Source of the DNA: Arachnopeziza araneosa
Taxonomy: Eukaryota; Ascomycota; Leotiomycetes; Helotiales; Arachnopezizaceae
DNA length: 64,000 nt
NCBI GenBank assembly: GCA_003988855.1
Contig: QYAI01000003.1
Coordinates: forward strand, 310,001-374,000
Reading direction: 5' to 3'
Numbering within the stretch: the first letter of the stretch is position 1; the number at the start of each line of letters is the position of its first letter. The position numbers were made by a program, and so were the translations under genes. The notes beneath the pieces are model-generated. The model was not told where the DNA came from. It saw only the letters and a program-made list of their open reading frames with translations, and did no database searches. Below are positions 15,001 to 25,648 of this stretch, one piece after another.

Positions 15001-18000
15001 GCGTGATCTCCCTATAGAGAGCGACGTACCTATCGACCACTCAACACCATTCCCTGAGACAAGTCGCAGCCTTCCAATAGACAGCAACTTCCCTTCTGTA
15101 TCTGAATCTAGAGAATCCTTCGAATCTGGCCACCTGCCAACTACTCCAATTCCATCAAGGACGCCGGATCTACCGCACAACAGAAATAATGATTTCGAGG
15201 ATACACCACCAATAATCCAACGTCATATTTCACCTCCTCCACATGGATTCTCAGATCCAGTTTCTATTGATAGAAGCATTTCACCACAAGAAAAGCGAAC
15301 TGAGCACAGTAAATCACCCTTCCGAAGCAGTAGATTCAGTCAGACTGGTTTCTCAGATCTGCCGGTCGTTGATGAAGAAGAGAATCCTGAACCGGAGCAT
15401 CACCATTCAACACCACATATTAATGTAGATGTCAATCGGGATAGTGCTTTTATCGGTGGATCGCCAATTCCACATCAAAGAGCCTTTACCGACAAACACG
15501 AGCATATACGAGACAGTGGCGTTCATCTCCGCGACTCCTCACCTGTGATTAAAGAACATCGCTCGGTTTCCTCATCCGATGCCGCTATTGCAAGACTTTC
15601 TTGGCCGCCGGTAGACGAAGAAACTGAAACGGTTGATCTCCACCGATCACAGAGGTCACATCGTGATGTTTCTACCCCATCAAGTCGCCATGAAGATAAA
15701 CGAGAGTTGCAAGAAAGTCACGATTCACCAACACTTCCACGTCAAGACAAGTCTCACGAATTCAACCGCGGCCGGAAAGCGTCGAGTTCCAGTCCGCGCT
15801 ATGAAGAGAACACATCAAGCAGAGACCTCCCATCTCAGAGAAGTCATGAAGAAAAGGAAACAGATCTTCAACGAACACCAACAATTCATGGGAAGGTTAA
15901 GGAAGGAAGCATTGTCAAGCAACGACTCCAACAATTCCAGTCACCAGAGGAGGGTCTTATCAAACAGCGGGTGCAAAGAGTCCAAACTTCAGATACTCCT
16001 CGATCTCAAAATCCAAAGGAGGATAAATATGCGGAACTTGCATCTTCTCGACCAAGAGCCGAGAAACCCAGAGGCATCAATGACTTGGAAGCTGGTGCAG
16101 CAATCGCAGGCGCCGTCCTAGGATTCTCATCAGCAAGAAAGATCAGTGCAGAATCGCGTCCTTCGAGTGCTCAAAGTCAAAGATCACTCTCAAATATCAA
16201 TCGACTACGGACTCCAGATATCAAACGCCCTGAGAGTAGCACTAGTAATCGTTCAAGCACTCCTCCACTTCGCCGCAGTGATCGGCAACGGAGCGGAGAT
16301 CTGCGGTCTCTCAGCCAACAAAGCAAGCCTGACCTCGCTAAAGAAGCTGAACTAGCCGCCGCTGCCTCAACACCCTCACTTGCCAACACAGCCAACCCCC
16401 AAGCAAACGAGGGCCGCGTCCGGGCCAAGGACATGGCGGATGTCTATGTAGGTGAAGATAATTCTTTATTAATCTACTGCTAATATTGTTTAGGATGGCT
16501 TCGGTGAAGGCCGTATCGGCTCACCACGGTCGCCAACTCGACCCCACAGCATGCGCCGGCGACAAAGCATGCAAGTCCTCGATCTCGAAAACAAGGTCGA
16601 ACAATTAGTCGCAGAAAATCGAAGGCTTGCAGAAGAAAAGGCGCAAGCTCAACGTGTCGCACAGTTGGGAACACACGCATCCTCGTCCTTGGTCGATAAA
16701 GATGCAGAAATCGACAGCCTGAAGCGCACACTTGATTGGCTACACAATGAAGTTTCTAGACTCACCGAAGTCAATGAAGGTCTTACAAGTGCAAATGCGA
16801 CAATCGCGCGACAGCATTCTGATAGTTATGGCACTCTGGAAACACAACATACACAAGCCACACGCGAGCTTCAAGAGGCTCGCGATGCGCATACCAATCT
16901 GTCTGCTGGAATGGAGGGCGTCGTGCAAGACAAAGTACAGACTGCAGTGGCGGAGAAGGATCGCGAACTCACGGAGAAGAATCGTGAATTAACAGAGAGG
17001 GATCGTGAAATCACAGAGTTACGCGCCGAACTCGATGTTGCAAAAGAAAAAATCCGGGAGATGCAGAGACAGATTCTCCTCTCCAAAGCAAATGATACCG
17101 AGTTCCTCACGGTCCGAGACGAGGATTATTTCGACAACGCATGCCAGCAGCTATGTCAGCACGTTCAACAATGGGTGCTTCGATTCTCGAAGTTCTCCGA
17201 CATGCGGGCATGCAGGCTCACGAGCGAGATTAACAATGACAAAACCATCGATCGGCTCGATAATGCGGTTCTAGATGGTTCTGATGTGGACATATATCTT
17301 TCGGACAGAGTGAAACGCAGAGATATATTTATGTCAATGACGATGACAATGGTTTGGGAGTTCATATTCACAAGATATCTATTCGGCATGGATCGAGAAC
17401 AGCGTCAAAAGCTGAAGTCTTTAGAGAAAACTCTCTCTGAGGTTGGACCTGTAGCGGCAGTCCACACATGGCGCGCGACTACACTCACACTTCTGGCAAA
17501 ACGGCCAGCTTTCGCTCAACAAAGAGAGCAAGACACCCAGGCCGTTGTACATGCGATAATCGAGACACTATCAGAGATTTTACCTCCGCCAAGCCATCTT
17601 GAAGGTCAAATTGAGGAGCAACTGACCAGAGTCATGAAATCAGCAGTGGATCTCTCACTTGAGATGCGTTGCCAACGAGCGGAGTACATGATGCTCCCCC
17701 CTCTTCAACCTGAGTATGATGCCAATGGTGATCTTGCAAGCAAAGTCACATTCAACGCAGCGTTGATGAACGAGCGCAGCGGAGACACGATCTCCAATGA
17801 AGATTTGGAGGCTCAGAAGGCCGTTGTGAGGATTGTCCTCTTCCCTCTAGTCGTCAAGAAGGGAGACGATGACGGAGTAGGCGAGGAGGAAATCGTGGTA
17901 TGCCCAGCACAAGTGCTGGTTGCTAAGGCGAAGAAGGTCCGAATGGCGGAGCAGGACAATCGGTCCAAGGTCAGCATGCAGAGCAGCTTCCCGATGAGTG

Positions 18001-18020
18001 ATACGGACAACGTGATTTAG
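2..18020 (+). CDS. lah: Leashin-type Woronin body tether (involucrin-repeat protein), 5' partial
   Basis: Exon 2-16447 (open to the left edge; the GTG at 35 is not a real start), intron 16448-16493 with branch CTAAT, exon 16494-18020. At least 5990 residues are present. In Aspergillus and Neurospora, leashin is the giant cytosolic tether that holds Woronin bodies to the septum or cortex; orthologues are often named involucrin repeat protein. Seen here: about 37 basic cassettes of the type KKSKKDKKK, usually followed by KSG-STP, separated by Glu/Pro/Ser-rich acidic linkers; seven short Ala/Gly-rich hydrophobic stretches; four DQLxLARQLxEEF modules at 6.2-7.0 kb; a 31-residue Ser/Arg repeat at 1.1-1.5 kb. 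The second exon gives a coiled coil (about 16560-17100) and then a more globular conserved-looking tail, the end thought to anchor at the septum. The N-terminal part, which binds the Woronin body in the family, lies outside the window. Family assignment is confident; individual repeat functions are unknown. Confidence 0.85.
1140..1530 (+). repeat. 93-bp (31-residue) in-frame tandem repeat inside leashin
   Basis: About four copies of a Ser/Arg unit with cores like SKKSRRDSER, DSP-RS and ASEVG. The repeated Asp-Ser-Glu codons recur at about 1148, 1241, 1334 and 1427, exactly 93 bp apart, so this is a recent or conserved tandem array distinct from the basic cassettes downstream. Confidence 0.85.
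3541..14740 (+). repeat. Degenerate leashin cassette array (KKSKKDKKK units)
   Basis: Roughly 37 lysine clusters by eye, the later ones in the frame EWALPGKKSKKDKK-KSGxSTP followed by an acidic Glu/Pro linker, spaced about 45-90 residues apart. The units between about 9.7 and 12.8 kb are most alike and suggest the latest expansion. The alternating strongly basic and acidic blocks are the involucrin-like feature of this family. Interruptions occur at 8.9-9.65 kb and 13.0-13.6 kb, where Glu/Pro-rich segments without lysine clusters replace the cassettes. Confidence 0.8.
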
Positions 18021-18403
18021 AAGGAGGGAAAGATGGAATGAGATATCCATTCAGCAGAGCGTGATGATTGTGGCTTGCATAATACTAGGGGCGTTTTCAT
18101 GGAATTTGATATTTAGCGTGATGATTGTACTTTATTGTATAGTTCGTAGATATTTCCTTAAAAGTAGTTATCAATCCTTCAATCAATCTTCTTGTCTCTA
18201 AGTTCGCCTCTCGTAATTTTCTCCGAGTTCATTCTCACGATATCTTATTCCACTTGGTAAATTATGTTCAATGATATCATTATCTTAAGCTAGGTAAAGA
18301 CTCTGGACGTCCAAGATGATTTTACAGACAGTAGCTTTTGCAAAATAGGACGAGGGTATCTTGACAACTCCAGCCCATCCCCAACGCCGTAAATAACACA
18401 CGC
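18021..18403. other. Convergent intergenic region leashin / CRT10
   Basis: Short AT-rich spacer between two convergent stop codons, presumably holding both 3' UTRs. No coding potential seen. Confidence 0.5.
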
Positions 18404-20653
18404 TTAAAAGACCACCAACTGATCCCTATCTCCCCTACTGACCTCATAGGTCAAAATAGTATGGTCCAAATAATGAAGCATCACCCTCCAAATTCTCCGG
18501 CTCTTTGGCACGGGACCAACAGCCAAGCCCAATAGTGGTGTCAAAGGTCTATAATCATGCTCATGCTTTGAGAGCGGGAGGATGAAATCCAACCTGCAAG
18601 TTGGCACTGCCCCAACTTCAGTCATCCCCTCGAGCTTCGTCAGCGTGACCAACGCGGCTCGACCAATCTGAGATCCCACCACCACGAGCGAGAGCTCAGG
18701 GATAGCAGCCAGCATGTTCAAGCGATCAAAGGCTGCGAATTGGCGCTGTGCTGGGGCGATGGTTTGTCTCACTATACCTCTGCAGATGGTGCTCAGGAGC
18801 TGGTTAGAGGCAGCAGGGAGGAGTTGCAGGTCGTGATTCCAGGTGCGAAGTATAACGGAGGTACGATCAGGAACCAGGGTCTCAGAATACCATTCTGCTA
18901 TAGTCTTGGCTACTTCTTTTGAAGAACGGACATGTCGGGGTATCTCCGCCGCGTCGGAGAGGATTTTGAGACAGCGACGAACTTCGCCAATATCTTCATC
19001 CATCTCGTCACACTTCCTGGCACGCTTCATTATGGCCCAGGTCTCGTTAACCCATCGAATTGTCAAGGGGTGGTCTGGACGGTGTTCTAGTGTTCTTGCG
19101 AGCTGCTTTCTGGCATCTATCCATGATAAAGAAGTCTTTGGTATTGAAGCCAATATGTACGGACTGATTTCAATATTTGTAGTTAGAAGGAGATACATTA
19201 GCTTGAATCGTTTCTTATCGTATTGATACCTAATTTGTTGACCGTTAAGTCCCTCCTCCAGCAAAGAATCATTGACATAAATGGATCTCGCGATCTCATC
19301 AGCACGTTTCCTCGCCTTAGGATGGCTCGGGTGATAAATGTTCGAGTCATTAACCATAAAAGTAGTTGCTGTAATATTAAAATACCTAGGGGGCCATCGT
19401 TCGTCGCTTCTAGGTATGGAACCTGTCACCGTAGGTGTTCCTAGAGCTTCGTGCGGTGTCCTTTCGCTTTTAAAGTAACTCAAGGGTAGTGAAAGAACAC
19501 CCCAACCCATTGCAGGATCCTGATCTGCTCCATCATCTTCATCTGGAAACAAAAATCGGGTTTGATTAGGCGTAATGCGTGGTATACGCTTTCTCGTGCC
19601 ATCTAAGATATTGATAGTCCACAAATTTCCATTGATATCAGCAGCCAGAATAGCTTGTGCGTCTCCGCTTTTGTCACTTGCAAAGTCGATGGAAGGAATA
19701 TTATGCGCATCGGCTCCCAAGGAGAACGTCACCCGGTAGTTCCACAAACGACCTTTGATTGCGGAATTGCTCCAGCTTGTATTAAGATACAGAGAGTCCG
19801 CGTTCCTCGTCAGGGAAAAAACCGAGGAATCGAGACCATTCCAAAGCTCCTCTGGTTTATTCTTGTGGCGTGTATAACCCGGGAGAAAGAGGGTGACTTG
19901 TCGAAGATTGGATCCAATAGCGATAAGCCGCGATTTTTCATGTATAGCAAGTCCCCATGCACTAACGCCGACATTTTCGTGGAGAAAACTACATGCACTA
20001 AGTTAAATACCCAGGGTAAAATGGAAAAACACTTACGGTTTGACATTGCTTTTGTGAAATCTCTGTTCCGGCAATAACATCTCGATCTCATGTTGAAGTA
20101 GATGGGTGTAATAAACTAAAACATCTCCATCATCACAAGCCATCAGCAAGATCTCAATTTGTCCCAAGTTTCCAATTTTGAGGTGATTAACACAATGCGG
20201 ACGGCTTTGGTTGATATAGCCTCCAACTTCAAGGGCACTGTTTGTCCTTGGCAGGTCAATAATGAGATCCGGTGTGCCAGAGATGGTATGCTTTAAGCCA
20301 TTGGGGATGGTGACATGTATTTTGTCAACATAAGTAGTGAAATAAAGGTTGAACCTTTGAGACAATGCAACAACATTAGACCGCCACGAAGCTACTCTCG
20401 GAGTCGTATCACTATCGTCCCTTGGGGTTCGTGCGGTTGATGGCTGGAACGAGAAGTTTGCGACATGCACGCCCTTGGATATCCTCGTAGGTTCTAAAAA
20501 CCTTCGTTTCTCCGACCCGTAGTTTTCAGATTGATCTCTCATGCTACTACCGTAACCGAATGGAAGTTGAATATTTGCTCCCTCGGGTGGTGTTATCAAT
20601 CCATCCATCACCTCTAATGCATTGACTGCATTCGATGGGAGAGACGAATCCAT
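18404..20653 (-). CDS. CRT10: CRT10-family protein
   Basis: Exon 20653-20037, intron 20036-19989 (donor gtaagt), exon 19988-18404; 733 residues. Yeast Crt10 is a beta-propeller-like regulator of ribonucleotide reductase genes and an adaptor of the Rtt101-Mms1 ubiquitin ligase; the fungal family is recognised by a central conserved block. That block is visible across the splice junction: the motif HENVGVSAWGLAIHEKSR and the following IAIGSNLRQVTLF. Upstream, a segment around ACDDGDVLVYYT looks like a propeller blade. Translation of the joined exons is open for its full length. Two AG acceptors nine bases apart (exon starting 19997 or 19988) both keep frame; I chose the second because it gives the family-like PFLHENVG junction. 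Role in this fungus is inferred from family only. Confidence 0.8.
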
Positions 20654-21400
20654 CGTATGTCGCGCTTTGATGGGCTACTGGCGGAGTGTCACTCCATGGA
20701 TTCTTCTGGATGATCATAGACAGCCTGTGTCATTTGCGGGATATTTGGCATCAAGGAGAATCTTCAGAGTAAGGAAGCCGTGATTTAGTTTGGATGTGGG
20801 AACTAAGAGATGCGAAATAGTGGAATAGTTTGAAGAATGTTGGCTAGCGCAAGGCTATTCACGAGGCTGTCTTATCGATAGGAGGATTAGCATCTGCATG
20901 CACAGATTTTACGAGGCTGGAGTCTAAGAATTCGAAAGAAAAGCTAATCCTGGAGAAGGCCACTTTCCATGGAGTTTTCAGGGGTAATCTGTTTATGGTT
21001 GAGATACCTACTCCCAATGGGTTAGATTGTTTGGTCCATTCTTCAGTATATGAACAACGCTCAAAGAAAGTCGTTTAAATTGTGCAATTAAGGCTTCGAC
21101 AGTAACCATAGAAAATGCTCTTCGACACTGAGGCTAGTGAGCACGTGCTGATGCCGTGAAGATCCCATATCCCGAGTTTTCATTCTTCCGAGGTCTGCTA
21201 TATTATATTCCATCATATATCCAATGTCTTGTATCTTCACTTTTATACAGGTTCATTTGTTGTCGCTATTCTCAGGATGGGTCATTATCACGTGCGGCAT
21301 TGTGGCTCGACGGATCCCTGCGCTGTCTGAAACTAAAAGTCACACACATTTGCAATGCCGATGGATTGAACTCTGTTCCCATTGGTTCTCTTCAACGACA

Positions 21401-21432
21401 GATAAGACTTATCCTAATCTAGCTGTCTTATC
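21401..21432 (+). promoter_or_regulatory. Cluster of three GATA elements
   Basis: GATAAG at 21401 and CTTATC at 21408 form the perfect inverted pair GATAAGACTTATC, and another CTTATC lies at 21427. Closely spaced HGATAR sites are the classical binding sites of AreA/NIT2-type GATA factors. The position is about 1.7 kb upstream of the transporter start, so the functional link is inference. Confidence 0.5.
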
Positions 21433-22450
21433 TTCAACCTCTGAGGACAATGAGAATACGTTTGAGGGAATTTTGGATTGATGAAAATGACGTAAGAGAG
21501 CAGGATGATGCGGTGATGAGAAGGGATATCAGGTGAACTGAAGCAGAAGATTGAAGAAAGCCTTAATACAGTATAGAATGTCTTCGGCCCCAAAAATCCC
21601 TCTTTCGAATCCACCCCTCGTAGACTGAAAGACGAGATAACAAGGAAAGTTGGAAAGGCAGACGATCAGAAGGATATCAAATTTTGCTTTCTTCTGCAGA
21701 GATATACCAGACCGGCATTACATCTAGGAGTCGGGATCGGAATTCTTGCTGCTTATGGGTACACAATCTGCTGTTGAGAGCGCCCTAAGCTTGTGAAACG
21801 GCTCTCTCTGCAACTCTGCATCATGCCAATATCTTCTCCTCAGGAAAGACAGCTGATCGGCAGACATTGGAGACGCTCATGATCTCCCAAAAAAATCCTA
21901 CAGAAGTGCAAGCTGCAGCTCCATCGGCTCTCATGGCTCTATTTTCTCATCCGCGAGTCCATTCTTGCACTTTGATATCGACTTTGAAAATCTTTGAGAA
22001 CTCCATAGCGGCTGTTACCCCACAAATTGGCCCTGTATCTCTTACGCAAAATGGCTGAAATAACATGTCCTGAGTGGTTTAAATGGATATAAACTACGTA
22101 AGGGAGAAGCCCCCAGACGAGCATGGGGGAGCTTGTTGCCGCAGCCTCGTTACTCCATGCAGACGCCACCCGATCCAGAAAATTCGGTCGTCAGGGGATT
22201 GCGAGACTGCGATTTCGGTGGTGAAGACTTGGAGGACAAAATCATCCGCCAAGAAGCTTCGCTTGACCCAATACGGCCGACATTCTGAGAAGATGTATGC
22301 GTTGTTTTATGTCGTACGGCGAAAATCCCACTCCCCAGTCTCGAGACGGTGGAAGCAGTTGAATGATATTCCACTTCGCTTCTCTGCCATCCAGTTCAAA
22401 GCTGACCTGGGTATCTTGGTTGAGAACGAATGAGGCTCCCTACAGAAGCA

Positions 22451-22464
22451 TTATCCCATGATAA
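22451..22464 (+). promoter_or_regulatory. Inverted GATA pair
   Basis: TTATC and GATAA separated by four bases, about 650 bp upstream of the ammonium transporter start. A further TTATC sits at about 22928. Candidate AreA/NIT2 sites; prediction from sequence alone. Confidence 0.45.
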
Positions 22465-23110
22465 ATCCCACGGATTGCTAAAGTTTAGTACGTAGATGGG
22501 TAACCTCGCCTGCAAATCGAAGCGGGTTGCTTTCGCCTCCACGCCTTTTGGTGGGCTCCATTGCAGATCTTCACCAACCTCAAGACCTGCCAGTGGAAGG
22601 GCCGCGGAAAGCTCGCTGGTCAGCCTGCGTGGAATCACCTGTTAAAAGGTCAGCAAGGCCTCCTAGGCTTCCTTGCCTGAGTTGGTTCCGCAACGGGGTT
22701 GGTACCTTGCCCCATGCGTTTTCACGCAGGCCTGGCGGGTCTTGGTATTTTCATAGCTGACGAGATCACGTCTTGGAAGACGGGGGTGGTTTCCCATGTG
22801 TGCAAGTATTAAAGGAAGATGGGCCCCCGATTGCTTCACGCTTGATTTTTTTGGAAACAGCATCTGGGTCGGAAGCGGCTCTAGTGTGGAACTTTTGACA
22901 GACCGAAGACTACATATATCCAGCTATTTATCTCCCGCGCATATTGTCTCCGTTCTTCTCAATACTCGTCCATACCTATCTTCTCTCTGTCATCGTCGAG
23001 ACATTTTTATACCGTCATTATTTTGCAAATTTGTTTTGTTCGAATTGTCTAGTGGCACACGACGTCATATATTGCACCAACACTTCTGCTGACCTGAGAA
23101 GGAACCTAAC

Positions 23111-24924
23111 ATGGGGGATGCTCAACCTACAGCCGGCGCATATGCACCAAATTATGCTTGGGTTGGGGCTCCTGCCGTCTACAATGGCACTGGATACAGT
23201 GGAGGAGATTCCGGTATGCACAACATCTCGCACACCCTTCACTTACTCATCAATTATCCCAAAAATTATTGTGTTCAATTTTCAGCAAGAATAGGAAGAA
23301 ACTGACAACTGTTTGCAACAGCTGTCGAAAATCTGAACCAGTGGTTTGATCCTGGAGACCAAGCATATATCATAGTTTCATCATGCATGGTCCTGTTGAT
23401 GATTCCCGGACTCGGTTTCTTATACTCTGGTCTCGCTCGGAGAAAGTCTGCATTGTCCATGATCTGGGCATGTATGGCATCTTTTTCAGTTATTACCTTC
23501 CAGTGGTACTTTTGGGGATACTCTCTGGCATTTAGCAGTAGTGCTACGAATGGATTTATTGGCAACTTAGGACACTTTGGGCTCAGGCATACACTTGGAA
23601 CGCCATCACCGGGATCTCCTTTGATTCCTGAGCTTCTATACTCTTTTTATCAGGTGAGCAGAAAATCCAACAAGATTTCGGCCAAACTGTTGATTCTTAT
23701 AGCTTCAATTCTGTGCAACTACCGCAGCGATTGTTATGGGTGCTGTTGCAGAGCGAGGTCGCCTCATCCCAGCCCTCGTTTTCATTTTCTTCTGGGCTAC
23801 CCTGGTTTACTGCCCAATCGCTTGCTGGGCATGGAATGTCAACGGATGGGGCTTCAAATACGGCGTCTTGGATTATGCTGGAGGTGGGCCTGTCGAGATT
23901 GGCTCTGGCCTTTCTGCTCTGGCTTATTCCATGGTTTTGGGTAAGCGGCAAGAGAAGATGATGTTGAACTTCAGACCGCACAATGTCTCCCTTATTACTC
24001 TCGGAACTATTATACTCTGGTTCGGATGGCTTGGTTTCAATGGTGGATCTGCTTTTGGGGCCAACCTGAGAGCAGTTATGGCATGCTGGAACTCATGTCT
24101 CACTGCAATGTTTGGATCTCTAACATGGTGTCTCTGGGATTTTCGACTTGCAAGGAAGTGGTCTATGGTCGGATGGTGCTCTGGCTGTATTTCTGGTCTT
24201 GTAGCTGCCACTCCTGCATCCGGATTCATCACTCCATGGGCATCCATTATCTTGGGCATTGTTACCGGAACAATTTCTAACTTTGCTACTAAGAGTGCGT
24301 CCTCTATTCTACCAAACTTGTCTCGCAAATACTGATACCTTATTAGTCAAGTTCGTCATCCGCATCGATGATAGTATGGACGTTTTCGCTGAACATGGCA
24401 TCGCTGGTATGATTGGGTTACTTTTCAACGCCTTTTTCGCCGCAGACTATATCATTGGCCTCGACGGAGTCAATACCGGCATCATCAACGGGGGATGGCT
24501 CAACCACAACTACAAACAGCTTTATATTCAAGTTGCATACATCGTAGCGTGCACTGCCTATGCATTTGTCATGTCAGCTATTCTTGCATTGGCGATCAAT
24601 CTCATTCCCGGATTACACCTACGTGCTTCCGAAGAGGCCGAATTACTTGGCATGGACGATGACCAGCTGGGCGAGTTCGCCTATGATTACGTCGAGGTTA
24701 GGAGAGATTACCTTGCTTGGACTCCGGCGAAAGATGAGCCCGAAAAGACAGAAAGCCAGATTCCCCGAGAAGATCGACATGGGATTCAACAACACAGTGC
24801 TATGATCAATGGGCACAGTCCAGAACGAGCGCCAAATGGGAATGCCCACACCGGCATCCAGGGCGACAGACATGCAGTTGCTGCTGAGGATAAGGAGAAG
24901 TGGCATGCTAATGGGAAATCGTGA
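23111..24924 (+). CDS. Ammonium transporter, Mep1/Mep3 type (Amt/Mep/Rh family)
   Basis: Four exons: 23111-23213, 23322-23653, 23703-24294, 24347-24924; introns of 108, 49 and 52 bp, two with clear CTGAY branch points. 534 residues, about eleven membrane helices, with an extracellular N-terminus and a cytosolic tail from about residue 420. Family signatures seen: GLGFLYSGLARRKSAL after the first helix, GAVAERGR, FGWLGFNGGSA, and DVFAEHGIAG. The pore twin-His pair is E210 in PVEIGSG and H359 in AEHG. In yeast Mep1 and Mep3 the first pore His is likewise replaced by Glu, whereas Mep2 keeps His, so this looks like the transport-type rather than the Mep2 sensor type. The tail motif EFAYDYVEVRRDY is typical of fungal members. 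It imports ammonium across the plasma membrane. The GATA pairs upstream suggest nitrogen-metabolite control. Confidence 0.93.
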
Positions 24925-25648
24925 ATATTGGTTAAGCATGTTTGGAGTTTGGGACGAAAAATATAATTCGATGGGGGTCATTTTGGCGAGGCATATAGGA
25001 GAATTGGGGTTGGGCTATGATAAATCATCTCCTTGGTTACGAAAAGCTACTGTATATATAAAGGCAAATAAAAGCTCTCCAGATTTACAACTAACCAACA
25101 AAAACTATAAAATGCTTACTCTCTTCGACCATTTTTTCTCCATCTCTCGACCTCCTTATAACTTTATATCCCTAAGCCATATCCAGACCCTACGAGTACC
25201 TTCAACAGCCACCAATCAAGCGTTTTGAATACAAGGACGTGTCACAACCCAGACAACAATGACATCAAGGCCACCTCCCCGGTCGTGAATGATCGCAATC
25301 CGCACCCCGCTACGATTCTTCCGCACGTCTCAGCATGGATTCATGTGTCGGGGAGGAGGTTACAGTAGAGCTAATGAGATGATGCCGGTGGCGTTCTTTA
25401 TCACTTGGCGAGGTTGGGATGAGGAGGGATGGAGATAGGAGATGGTGCGGTGTATCTGGGTTTTGATTTGATGTGAGTGGGGCGATCAAAGGTCTATATT
25501 TTGATGTCGTGAATATATGCTGATTGCATAGCAGTTTTATACCTGGTTCTCACTAGAATAAACGCTATTCATGAAGCCAAAATTGCTCGTTGGGCTGAAA
25601 TTTATTTCATGTCTATTTAAACCACTCCTCTCTTTAACACCCAAGGAT
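24925..25648. other. Convergent intergenic region transporter / AAA ATPase
   Basis: Contains an AATAAA polyadenylation-like signal at 25067, about 140 bp after the transporter stop, in an AT-rich tract. Otherwise no gene seen. Confidence 0.5.

Larger units (their letters stand above)
20654..23110. promoter_or_regulatory. 2.4-kb region upstream of the ammonium transporter
   Basis: No supportable gene; short open frames on both strands lack codon logic or recognisable motifs. It separates the divergently transcribed CRT10 and ammonium transporter genes and contains several paired GATA sites (listed separately), as expected for nitrogen-controlled promoters. Confidence 0.5.

Noticed and set aside
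22083..22433. 116-codon frame in the transporter promoter
   Set aside because: Arg/Ser/His-rich with overlapping frames on both strands and no recognisable domain or splice structure.
22648..22671. Imperfect palindrome GCAAGG...CCTAGG...CCTTGC
   Set aside because: Only the outer six bases on each side and the central six are symmetric; this arises readily by chance.
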